NCBI RefSeq assembly: GCF_000577815.1 | Contig: NZ_CBYM010000003.1 | Coordinates: forward strand, 115,813 to 179,812 | Length of the DNA: 64,000 nucleotides | Direction: 5' to 3' | From: Clostridium saudiense | Lineage (GTDB): Bacteria; Bacillota; Clostridia; Clostridiales; Clostridiaceae | In this document: positions 8,214 through 15,652 of the stretch, piece after piece | Position numbering within the stretch: position 1 is the first letter of the stretch | How the letters are laid out: each line of letters starts with the position of its first letter | The notes under the pieces: generated by a model | The model's input: the letters and a program-made list of their open reading frames with translations, nothing else | Told to the model about the DNA's origin: nothing | The model's database searches: none | Made by a program: the position numbers and the translations under genes

Positions 8214-9505
8214 AAAATAGTAAAATTATTAATTATATCAATGAAGTATGTAGTTTAGTAAAAAACAAAAAAGTTCATGCTGAAATTAGAGCAGAATTAT
8301 TATGTCATATAAATGATACTATTGAAGATTATTTAGAAATAGGTATTCCTGAAGATAAAGCAATAGATAAGGCTTTAATACAAATGGGTAATGCTGAAAT
8401 TATTGGCCATGACTTAAATAAAGCTCATAAATCAAATTCTGATTGGCTTCTTTTAATAATTACAACAGGATTAATATTCTTTGGATTTTTAACTACAGCT
8501 TTTATTCAATCAAATACTTCTAATGATGCTTATTATATAAATTATTTTAGTAAACTATTGGTCTTTTTAGGGATGTCAATTGTATTATCATTATGTATTT
8601 TAAAAGTAGACTATAGAAAACTCAAAAAATACTCTCTTACCTTTTATATATGTAGTATTGTTTTACTTTTGATTACATTAGCTTTTTCTATGCCTGTATA
8701 TGGTATGAAACGTTACTTAATTATAGGTGCTTTTTCTCTTGACACTTTAGCAGTTACCCCTATTTTATTAATAATTTCTCTTGCTGGAATATTTGATAAT
8801 TACAATTGGAATAATAAAAAATCATTATTTGAAGGTCTTACTTTATCATTCATTCCAGTAATACTATTTATATATTTACAATCATTATCTACAATAATAA
8901 TATACTTAATTGCAGTTTTTACAATTATGCATTTATCAGGTTTTAAATTAAAATATTTAATTATTATTTCTGCTTCATTGGTTTCTATATTCTTGTTATG
9001 TATCTTTAAAACAGCCTATAGAATTGAAAGATTTTTTATATTTTTAAATCCTGCAAAAGATATAGATGGCCAAGGTTGGATTTATAATCAATTAAACACA
9101 TTAAGAAATTCTGCTGAATTATTAGGTAATAATTCTAATATTAATATTTCTATCCTTCCTGATGCTAATATGGAGTTTGCACTTACATCAATAATATTTT
9201 CTTTTGGATGGATTGTTGGAATACTTGTTATAGCATTAGTTTTATCTTTTATTATAAGAATTGGGCTTATTTCTAGTAATACTAAAAATACCTATGGAAA
9301 ATTATTAGTAAGTGGACTTTGCTCATTATTTGCAGTTCAATTTATATTAAATATTTTAGCTAATTTTTCTCTTTCTCCTATATTAGGAATAAACATGCCA
9401 TTTATAAGCTATGGTGGAAGTCAATTAATTATAAATGTACTTGCTATTTCTATAATTAATAATGTTTACAAATTTAGAAATGTTTCTTCAACATTTACAA
9501 ATTAA
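8201..9505 (+). CDS. SEDS (FtsW/RodA/SpoVE)-like membrane protein with an N-terminal permease-prefix domain
   Basis: 434 residues. Residues 1-75 are a soluble helical region resembling the permease-prefix (HAAS/DUF1700-like) domain found next to PadR regulators. About ten membrane segments follow. The C-terminal part reads as SEDS: RIERFFIFLNPAKDIDGQGW, LPDANMEF, and GINMPFISYGGSQLI near residue 400, corresponding to the FtsW/RodA PFISYGG motif. SEDS proteins polymerise lipid II glycan strands. The position of the conserved Asp in the usual HTDF loop is here Glu (E325), and the preceding His and Thr are Asn and Met, so polymerase activity is doubtful. GGGAGGG precedes the ATG at 8201, inside the end of padR. 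Confidence 0.85.
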   Translation: MSKIENSKIINYINEVCSLVKNKKVHAEIRAELLCHINDTIEDYLEIGIPEDKAIDKALIQMGNAEIIGHDLNKAHKSNSDWLLLIITTGLIFFGFLTTAFIQSNTSNDAYYINYFSKLLVFLGMSIVLSLCILKVDYRKLKKYSLTFYICSIVLLLITLAFSMPVYGMKRYLIIGAFSLDTLAVTPILLIISLAGIFDNYNWNNKKSLFEGLTLSFIPVILFIYLQSLSTIIIYLIAVFTIMHLSGFKLKYLIIISASLVSIFLLCIFKTAYRIERFFIFLNPAKDIDGQGWIYNQLNTLRNSAELLGNNSNINISILPDANMEFALTSIIFSFGWIVGILVIALVLSFIIRIGLISSNTKNTYGKLLVSGLCSLFAVQFILNILANFSLSPILGINMPFISYGGSQLIINVLAISIINNVYKFRNVSSTFTN

Positions 9506-9548
9506 CTTTAGATAAACTAAAACTTTATGATAAAAAGGGGACAACACT

Positions 9549-10694
9549 ATGATAGGTATTTCATTTATCTTTTCAGTTATTTTATTTACTCTAATTTGGG
9601 TAATATTTAGAATTAAATTTTATATAAAAAACAAGCCTATAAATAAAATTAGAGAAGTATTTATAAACTTATTTTTCATTTATTTTTTAATATTAGTTAA
9701 TTTAACAATGTTTAAATATGGAGAACTAATGCTAGATTTTGATACTAGGTTTTATATCAATTACATTCCATTTATAGAAACAATAAGAATGTTTAATAAT
9801 GACTTTGCAGATATACACATAGCACTTTACAATGTCATAGGTAATATATTATTATTTATACCACTAGGATTTGGAATACCACTACTTTTCAATAAAAAGA
9901 ATAAATTAAGTAAAATTATATTATATGGATTTACAGCTTCTTTAACTATAGAAGTTCTTCAACTTTTTACGCCTTATAATTTCACTGATATAGATGATAT
10001 TATTTTTAATACATTGGGAACTATTTTAGGATTTATAATATTTAATATGGTTTATATATTATTTAAAAATACTAAAATTGGAGATTTTATTAAAAGTCTA
10101 AATAGCCACTTTGATGGTAATTTAATCCTAAAAACTATTAACCCCATAGCAACAATGATTTTACTCTTTGCACTTTTATCTTTTGGATTATTATATAATG
10201 AAACTATTGCTGATAATTCTTCAGATGATAAATTAGCAATTGAAGTCCTTGGAAATACTAGAGTTGAAGATTATAGAATATCAAGAGATTTTGAAAACTA
10301 TAAATTTTTCCTATCTGATGATAATGAATTTATAGAGTTAAGAAATATTAAACGCATTTTAAATAATAGATGGTATTATGGAAAATTTAATACTAGCTTT
10401 GAAATTAAAAATGGTGATTATTCTATTATGACATTAAATGAAGATAAACTTATTTCAGGAGTTGTATTTGGAAAAAATAAAGATGCTCATATTATTGAGA
10501 TCAATTTTAAGGGTGTAAAATATCTAGAAAATTTAATAGAAAACTCTTATTTTATAGTACCATTTCCTAACTTTGAAAAAGCAGATAATCTTACTGATTT
10601 CTATAACTTTTTTAGTGGTGAAGAATGTACCGACTTAGAAATTAAGTTTTATAATAAAGATGGAAATGAATGCTCAAACATGAAATTTGCTTAA
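9549..10694 (+). CDS. VanZ-like membrane protein with C-terminal extension
   Basis: 381 residues. The first 175 carry about five membrane helices with the VanZ pattern YNVIGNILLFIPLGFGIPLL and TIEVLQLFTP followed by FTDIDDIIFNTLGTILG. A sixth helix is near residue 200, followed by about 170 mainly hydrophilic residues that would lie outside the membrane and that I do not recognise. VanZ proteins confer low-level teicoplanin resistance in some settings, but most members have unknown envelope roles. AAGGGG lies eight bases before the ATG. It follows the SEDS-like gene by 43 bases, so PadR, SEDS and VanZ look like one envelope-related transcription unit. Confidence 0.85.
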   Translation: MIGISFIFSVILFTLIWVIFRIKFYIKNKPINKIREVFINLFFIYFLILVNLTMFKYGELMLDFDTRFYINYIPFIETIRMFNNDFADIHIALYNVIGNILLFIPLGFGIPLLFNKKNKLSKIILYGFTASLTIEVLQLFTPYNFTDIDDIIFNTLGTILGFIIFNMVYILFKNTKIGDFIKSLNSHFDGNLILKTINPIATMILLFALLSFGLLYNETIADNSSDDKLAIEVLGNTRVEDYRISRDFENYKFFLSDDNEFIELRNIKRILNNRWYYGKFNTSFEIKNGDYSIMTLNEDKLISGVVFGKNKDAHIIEINFKGVKYLENLIENSYFIVPFPNFEKADNLTDFYNFFSGEECTDLEIKFYNKDGNECSNMKFA

Positions 10695-10833
10695 GATAAA
10701 GATGATATATTTCCAACAGTTGATTTTTATCTATTGAATATAGTAGACCATTTATTATAAATTTAAAATGATTATATTGGCCGTTTGAATATCTTTAAAT
10801 ACATTTGTACTTTATCTGATAATATCATTAAGT

Positions 10834-10893
10834 AAAAAAGAGGAAGAAATAATTTTTATACAAATCAAAAAATTATCTCCTCCTCTTTTTTTA
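10834..10893. terminator. Bidirectional terminator between VanZ-like gene and the DUF606 pair
   Basis: Long imperfect hairpin with AAAGAGGA and AATAATTTTT on the left pairing with AAAAAATTAT and TCCTCTTT on the right, ending in a run of seven T on the plus strand and starting with A-rich sequence that gives T on the minus strand. Confidence 0.75.
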
Positions 10894-10896
10894 ATA

Positions 10897-11373
10897 CTAA
10901 GCTTCTTTAAGCTTATCTGTTTTTTCCTTAAGCTTGTTTGCCTCTTTTTCATCAACTTTTGAATTATAAAAAATTCCTAACACAACTATTATTGCACCTA
11001 AAAGTTTTTGCCATGAAAAGTCTCCCATGACAATTGCATCAATAACAATTGCACATAACATTTGTCCAGAAAACATTAATAATGTACTATACACAACAGG
11101 AATTTTTGGTATTACTATATTAGAAGTATAAACAACTATTACTCCCATAATTCCGCCGAAGAAAATATATAATGGCATTTTACTCATATCTAGAATAGAT
11201 GGTGCTGAGGTACTACCCATACCTATTAAAATAAAAACTCCTCCAATAAGTCCACCTATATAATGAATTATTGTACTTTGAATTAATCCAATCTTCTTTC
11301 CAAGTGTAGAACTCACTATCATTGATAGTGTAGTTAATACCCCACCAAATACAGCTAATAAAATCATCAACAT
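10897..11373 (-). CDS. DUF606 (DMT superfamily) small transporter subunit, partner B
   Basis: 158 residues with five hydrophobic segments and a charged lysine-rich tail (KVDEKEANKLKEKTDKLKE). The pattern MILLAVFGGVLTTLSMIVSS, then IHYIGGLIGGV and LLGAIIVVLGIFYN, is that of the DUF606/YdcZ family, half-size members of the drug/metabolite transporter superfamily. AGGGAGG precedes the ATG. It lies 15 bases downstream of a second DUF606 gene, so the two probably form a heterodimer, one half in each membrane orientation. The substrate is unknown. A Crp/Fnr-type regulator is divergent. Confidence 0.85.
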   Translation of the reverse strand: MLMILLAVFGGVLTTLSMIVSSTLGKKIGLIQSTIIHYIGGLIGGVFILIGMGSTSAPSILDMSKMPLYIFFGGIMGVIVVYTSNIVIPKIPVVYSTLLMFSGQMLCAIVIDAIVMGDFSWQKLLGAIIVVLGIFYNSKVDEKEANKLKEKTDKLKEA

Positions 11374-11388
11374 ACTACTTTTCCTCCC

Positions 11389-11811
11389 TTATGCCACTGT
11401 CATAATAACTAGTCCAACTAAAACTATAAAAAAACCTACAAGTTTTTTAGGATTAAATTCATATTTAGTTAAACCAAATAATCCAAAATGGTCTACTAAG
11501 GATGAAAATACTAATTGTCCAAATACCGCAAGTGCTGTAGTTAAAGCAACACCTATACCTCCTATTGTAATTATGTTAACTAATGTAAGCATAACTCCAA
11601 AAATTCCACCTAAAAATAAATAAAATGGTATAGCTTCCTTTATTACTATTTTTTCTTTCTTAATTGCAGCAACTATAAGTATTGCAATTAAACCAACTGC
11701 ATGAATAATTACTACAGAATATGTACTTCCAACATAACCTTCTAATCCACTATTAAAAGAAATCATGACAGAAATAAGTGCTCCAATGACTAACGCTAAA
11801 ATATTATACAT
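11389..11811 (-). CDS. DUF606 (DMT superfamily) small transporter subunit, partner A
   Basis: 140 residues, almost entirely hydrophobic, with five predicted helices. It has the family repeats ALVIGALISVMISFNSGLEG and IIHAVGLIAI, and ends in LVGFFIVLVGLVIMTVA. The sequence is clearly related to the downstream 158-residue protein but not close to it, as expected for paired half-transporters. GGAGG precedes the ATG. It is the first gene of the two-gene unit, with a perfect 17-base-arm palindrome about 50 bases upstream that may carry its control. The substrate cannot be read from sequence. Confidence 0.85.
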   Translation of the reverse strand: MYNILALVIGALISVMISFNSGLEGYVGSTYSVVIIHAVGLIAILIVAAIKKEKIVIKEAIPFYLFLGGIFGVMLTLVNIITIGGIGVALTTALAVFGQLVFSSLVDHFGLFGLTKYEFNPKKLVGFFIVLVGLVIMTVA

Positions 11812-11859
11812 TTAAAATCCTCCAGTTAAATTTCTAGAAACATCTTATCAAATAGATAT

Positions 11860-11895
11860 AAAAACAAAATAGGACATTTGTCCTATTTTGTTTTT
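11860..11895. promoter_or_regulatory. Perfect palindrome in the divergent DUF606/Crp-type promoter region
   Basis: Arms of 17 bases (11860-11876 and 11879-11895) around a two-base centre, with core CAAAATAGGACA. It starts 49 bases before the DUF606 start and ends 71 bases before the regulator start. It could be an operator for the neighbouring Crp/Fnr-type protein or, as RNA, a hairpin ending in T residues in either direction. Confidence 0.6.
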
Positions 11896-11965
11896 AATAG
11901 TATACTCTTTTATATAAATTTAATAAATAATATGTATTATTTTGTCTATGCTTAAAGGAGAATCT

Positions 11966-12658
11966 ATGAAAAAAATAACTAACAATGAGCTACTTATTTA
12001 TTATGTTAATAAATACTCTTTATACTCCTACTTAAATAAAAATTTACTAAACTCTTTAGAAATACATACATTTAATAAAAATGAATTTCTTTGTTTACTA
12101 AATGATAAATTATCTTATATGTATTTTTTAGTAAAAGGAAAGTATAAAGTAACTACTTTGCTTTCAAGTGGCAAATCGTTACTCATATGCTTTAACACTC
12201 CTCTTTCTGTTATAGGTGATATTGAACTTATTGAAAATCCTTATGCTGACTGTAATGTTCAAGCTTTAGAACCGTGTATTTGCTTAGCGTTACCTATAAA
12301 TATGATAAAAGAATACGGTTATAATGATCCAATATTTTTAAGATTTATAATCTCTTCCCTACAAAAAAAACTTAGGCAAAATTCAAGTTATATGAGCATT
12401 AACATGCTTTCTAAAATTGAAAATCGCTTTGCAAGCTATTTAGTTTCATCTATATACTCGAATAATTCTGGTGAAATATTAGTTGATATAGATGGTATTA
12501 ATAATTTAGCTGAACTTTTAGGCTCCAGTTATCGCCATTTAAATAGAGTTATTAGAAATTTTTCTGACTTAAAAATCATAGAAAAAAATAAAAATATAAT
12601 TAAAATTTTAAATTTAGAAAAGTTAACAATGTTAGCTCAAGATATTTATAAATATTAA
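11966..12658 (+). CDS. Crp/Fnr-type transcriptional regulator (YeiL-like)
   Basis: 230 residues. The N-terminal half (about 20-125) is a cyclic-nucleotide-binding-like beta barrel (EFLCLLNDKLSYMYFLVKGK, then SPLSVIGDIELIE-type pattern). A long dimerisation helix follows, then a C-terminal helix-turn-helix (INNLAELLGSSYRHLNRVIR, about 175-200). No cysteine cluster for an iron-sulphur centre is evident. AAAGGAG lies just before the ATG at 11966; an in-frame TTG at 11942 has no such site. It is divergent from the DUF606 pair, so it probably controls that transporter through the palindrome between them. The effector is unknown. Confidence 0.85.
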   Translation: MKKITNNELLIYYVNKYSLYSYLNKNLLNSLEIHTFNKNEFLCLLNDKLSYMYFLVKGKYKVTTLLSSGKSLLICFNTPLSVIGDIELIENPYADCNVQALEPCICLALPINMIKEYGYNDPIFLRFIISSLQKKLRQNSSYMSINMLSKIENRFASYLVSSIYSNNSGEILVDIDGINNLAELLGSSYRHLNRVIRNFSDLKIIEKNKNIIKILNLEKLTMLAQDIYKY

Positions 12659-12805
12659 CTAAAAAGTTTTAAATATTAATTTGATAAGGCTAGTTAATCC
12701 TAAACCTAAGGAAATCCAGTTTTCCTATTACACCTTTAAATTTATTTGTATAAAAAGTAATGCTTTGTTAAAATATCTAAGTATTAAATTTCGGAGGCAA
12801 AAAAC

Positions 12806-13546
12806 ATGATGCAAAAATTATTAAGTAAAACTCGTCAAGCTATAAATGATTTTAATATGATAGAAGAAAATGATAAAATTGCAGTAGGATTATCTGGAGG
12901 GAAAGATAGTGTAACACTTCTTCATATCTTAAAAAATTATCAAAAATTTTCTCCAGTAAAATTTGAGCTTATTGCAATAACATTAAATCCTGGTGGAGTT
13001 GATAATGGACCTCTTCATGAATTATGTAAGAATTTAGAAGTTCCATTTTACGAAGTTCAAACAGATATTGCAAAAATAGTATTCGATATAAGAAATGAAA
13101 AGAACCCTTGCTCTTTATGTGCAAAACTAAGACGTGGTGCATTAAATGGTACTGCACAAGATCTTGGTTGTACTAAAGTTGCCTTAGGCCATCACAAAGA
13201 TGATGCTGTTGAAACATTTGCAATGACAATGTTCTATGAAGGGCGAATTAACTGTTTTTCTCCAAAATCATATATGGAAAAATTTGATGTTACTATTATT
13301 AGACCAATGGTATATATAGATGAATATATGATTAAACGTGCTGTTAAAACTTATAATTATCCTATTATAAAAAATCCATGTCCTGCTGATGGACATACAA
13401 AAAGACAGGATATGAAAGAATTAATTAAAGATTTAAATAATACATTTCCTAATTTTAAAGAAAAATTATTTTCTGCACTTAACAATTCAGAACAACTTTT
13501 TATATGGGATAAAAATGAAATAGCTAAAATCAATTCTAAAGAATAA
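12806..13546 (+). CDS. TtcA/TilS-family tRNA thiolation-like ATPase
   Basis: 246 residues. The PP-loop SGGKDS (30-35) binds ATP. Three cysteines, C102 and C105 (NPCSLCAKLRRG) and C192 (NPCPADGHTKR), match the [4Fe-4S] ligands of TtcA, and the LGHHKDDAVETF segment is the family signature. TtcA makes 2-thiocytidine 32 in tRNA by adenylating the base and transferring sulphur. The protein is shorter than proteobacterial TtcA, as is common in clostridia, where it is annotated as TtcA family. CGGAGG precedes two adjacent ATGs; the first is used. It is a single gene, with a cold-shock gene 56 bases downstream. Confidence 0.88.
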   Translation: MMQKLLSKTRQAINDFNMIEENDKIAVGLSGGKDSVTLLHILKNYQKFSPVKFELIAITLNPGGVDNGPLHELCKNLEVPFYEVQTDIAKIVFDIRNEKNPCSLCAKLRRGALNGTAQDLGCTKVALGHHKDDAVETFAMTMFYEGRINCFSPKSYMEKFDVTIIRPMVYIDEYMIKRAVKTYNYPIIKNPCPADGHTKRQDMKELIKDLNNTFPNFKEKLFSALNNSEQLFIWDKNEIAKINSKE

Positions 13547-13602
13547 AGTTTTTACTTTTACATAAACTATCTTCGATTACTTATAGATTAAGGAGCGATT
13601 AT

Positions 13603-13812
13603 ATGTCAAGTTATACTGGTGTCGTAAAATGGTTTAATTCTGAAAAAGGTTATGGATTTATATCTGCTAATAATGGAAATGATATATTTGTTCATCATTC
13701 TCAATTAAAAGAAAATGGCCCTGATAGTGGATTACACGAAGGAGAAAACGTGTCATTTTCAATTGCAGATGGTGAAAAAGGACCTATGGCTATAAATGTT
13801 CATAAATTATAA
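13603..13812 (+). CDS. Cold-shock protein (CspA family)
   Basis: 69 residues forming one cold-shock domain: GVVKWFNSEKGYGFI carries RNP1 (KGYGFI) and DIFVHH carries RNP2. It ends at NVHKL, full length for the family. It binds single-stranded RNA or DNA and acts as an RNA chaperone. AAGGAG lies before the ATG and a strong terminator follows immediately. The leader is short, without the long structured cold-sensor UTR known for some csp genes, so temperature control through such a leader is not evident. Confidence 0.96.
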   Translation: MSSYTGVVKWFNSEKGYGFISANNGNDIFVHHSQLKENGPDSGLHEGENVSFSIADGEKGPMAINVHKL

Positions 13813-13849
13813 AAAAATGGTAGAGATTTTATAAATCTCTACCATTTTT
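13813..13849. terminator. Bidirectional terminator after the cold-shock gene
   Basis: Perfect 17-base arms (13813-13829 and 13833-13849, core ATGGTAGAGATTT) with a three-base loop, A-tract on the left and T-tract on the right. It serves the cold-shock gene and the convergent DUF4956 gene. Confidence 0.92.
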
Positions 13850-13851
13850 AA

Positions 13852-14541
13852 TTATAAATAAACTTTTTCTTCTAATCCTGCTGATGTTAATGCAATTGTT
13901 AAATTTCCATTCTTACAACGTAATTCATCTATTAAATTCTTTTGGCTTACACCTTCTTTTAAATGAATTTTATAAGATATTTCGAATAATGCACCAAAAT
14001 CTTTTGTTTTTACACTTTCAGTAGCCCAGTTAGTTGAATAACTATCTAAAATTTTATCAAAAACACCTTCATAGTTTAAATCTTCTGGTACTAATATTTT
14101 TAATCTCATATTTTTAGTCTTTGGAACTGCAAATTTTATTTTATCTAAAACAATCATAATTATGCATAAGATAACTGTTACTATAACACCATATCCTATA
14201 TAACCCATACCACATGCAAGACCTACAGCTAAAGTAAAGAATATATAAGATATATCCTTAGGATCTCCAGGGGCACTTCTAAAACGAATTATTGAAAATG
14301 CACCTGCTAAACTAAATGCTCTTGCTACGTTATTACCTACTAAAAGAATTATTATTGAAATTATAACTGGTAACATTATTAATGTTATTGTAAATCCTGG
14401 GGTATACCCCTCTTTCTTATGAGTGTACATATAAGCTAAACTTATTAATAACCCTAATATTATTGATGATCCTATAACTAATAATGCATTTGCTAATGTA
14501 AATGATTCTCCCGTCGTTGATGATATTATCGTTTCTAACAT
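13852..14541 (-). CDS. DUF4956 membrane protein
   Basis: 229 residues. About four membrane helices in the first 130 residues include SLAYMYTHKKEGYTPGFTITL and GNNVARAFSLAGAFSIIRFRSAPGDPKDI, the conserved loop of DUF4956. A soluble C-terminal domain of about 95 residues follows, similar in style to the cytosolic part of MgtC-like proteins. Function is undescribed. The gene overlaps the end of the VTC-domain gene by seven bases, indicating coupled translation, and these two are frequent partners across Firmicutes. The pair is divergent from a beta-helix lipoprotein gene. The most likely role is in the cell envelope or in polyphosphate handling, by association only. Confidence 0.88.
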   Translation of the reverse strand: MLETIISSTTGESFTLANALLVIGSSIILGLLISLAYMYTHKKEGYTPGFTITLIMLPVIISIIILLVGNNVARAFSLAGAFSIIRFRSAPGDPKDISYIFFTLAVGLACGMGYIGYGVIVTVILCIIMIVLDKIKFAVPKTKNMRLKILVPEDLNYEGVFDKILDSYSTNWATESVKTKDFGALFEISYKIHLKEGVSQKNLIDELRCKNGNLTIALTSAGLEEKVYL

Positions 14542-15287
14542 ATTTTTACTCTCCTCATTTCATTTTCTTTATTTTTATTTAAACAATACCTCATATACTC
14601 ATTTCCATACTTTGAAAACTTTGTACTATATATAGATAAATCAGAAAAGATTTCTACTAACCATAAAGGAATTGCTCCTAATATTTTTACTTCCATTAAA
14701 TATTGATTTGGTTCTAAAAGTTCATCACCAAAATTTCCTGCTTCTAATAACAAGTTATCTCTTCTTGTAATTATTTTAGAATCAAATGTTAATCTAAAGT
14801 CTTTATCAGTCTTACAAAAGAACGCTTTTCTACTATAACTTATATAAACTTTAGGTTTAACCTTATTATTTTCTAAATAATTTTCTATTTCATTTAATAC
14901 TTGATTACTCATATAATCATCTTTTTCAGGTCTAATTCCTTTATTTAAGAAATCCTGAACTTCTCCTAGTGTTAAAACTACCCTTCTTTTATTTACTACA
15001 CCATTTATTTTTTTCTTTATTTCTAAAAATACTTTATCCTCTTTACTAACTGGCGTTTTATAACTTCTTAATCTAAGCTTTTCTTTATAATAGGGTTTAT
15101 TTATTGAATGTCTAATGACTTGATTATCAAAAGTATCATAATAAATATTATAAATACTATAGTTATTACCATTTTTACAATGCTCATCTGCATCCATATA
15201 TTCACTTATTCTTTTTATAAGTTCATCATATTGACTTTGATTTAACAGATATTTTTTTTCGTATCTCTTAAATGATTTTATTGCCAT
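14535..15287 (-). CDS. VTC-domain (polyphosphate polymerase-like) protein
   Basis: 250 residues. The VTC tunnel fold is suggested by FKRYEKKYLLNQSQYDEL, then SIYNIYYDTFDNQVI, LRLRSYKT, FLEIKKKINGVVNKRRV and a late YLMEVKILG. These give the paired basic residues (KxKLRLR, EIKKK, RR) and acidic residues of a triphosphate-tunnel enzyme. Yeast Vtc4 makes polyphosphate; bacterial stand-alone VTC proteins are uncharacterised. The frame opens at TTG 15302, but GGGAGGT six bases ahead of the ATG at 15287 decides the start. The gene is first in the pair with DUF4956, with a CiaR-like box and TATAAT upstream. Confidence 0.88.
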   Translation of the reverse strand: MAIKSFKRYEKKYLLNQSQYDELIKRISEYMDADEHCKNGNNYSIYNIYYDTFDNQVIRHSINKPYYKEKLRLRSYKTPVSKEDKVFLEIKKKINGVVNKRRVVLTLGEVQDFLNKGIRPEKDDYMSNQVLNEIENYLENNKVKPKVYISYSRKAFFCKTDKDFRLTFDSKIITRRDNLLLEAGNFGDELLEPNQYLMEVKILGAIPLWLVEIFSDLSIYSTKFSKYGNEYMRYCLNKNKENEMRRVKIC

Positions 15288-15329
15288 AAAAGTACCTCCC
15301 AAAACGTATTATTTAAAATCCTTAATGTA

Positions 15330-15362
15330 ATTATAAAATCCTAACCTTAAAAAAATCTTAAA
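15330..15362 (-). promoter_or_regulatory. VTC operon promoter with CiaR-like direct repeat
   Basis: On the minus strand TTAAG-N6-TTAAG (plus coordinates 15346-15361) is followed ten bases later by TATAAT (15335-15330). The spacing equals the NTTAAG-N5-WTTAAG site known for the streptococcal response regulator CiaR. The same box occurs upstream of the divergent lipoprotein gene. Confidence 0.6.
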
Positions 15363-15533
15363 ATATTTTTATGTTTAAACTATTTTTTACAATTCTACTC
15401 TTGAATTTTACATTTTCCTTTATTTATATATAGGAAATAAATTTTTTAAGTAAAAATAAATAATTTCTATAAATAATTTTTTTGTGAAAGTTTAATAAGG
15501 AAAATTTAAATTTTTAAAGGCAACTCCTCCTCA

Positions 15534-15569
15534 CTTAAGATTAATTTAAGGTTTTATTGTTAATATAAT
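15534..15569 (+). promoter_or_regulatory. Lipoprotein gene promoter with CiaR-like direct repeat
   Basis: TTAAG (15535-15539) and TTAAG (15546-15550) are six bases apart, and TATAAT lies at 15564-15569. The second repeat falls on the -35 position, usual for activation by OmpR/PhoB-type regulators. Thirteen of the first sixteen bases, plus GGTT after the second repeat, match the divergent box. Confidence 0.6.
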
Positions 15570-15652
15570 TTTGTAAGTATGATATTAAATTAAAAGTTAA
15601 GTAAATTTCTTGTGAATAGAAAATTGTTACTTAAGAAATTTTGGAGGAAATT

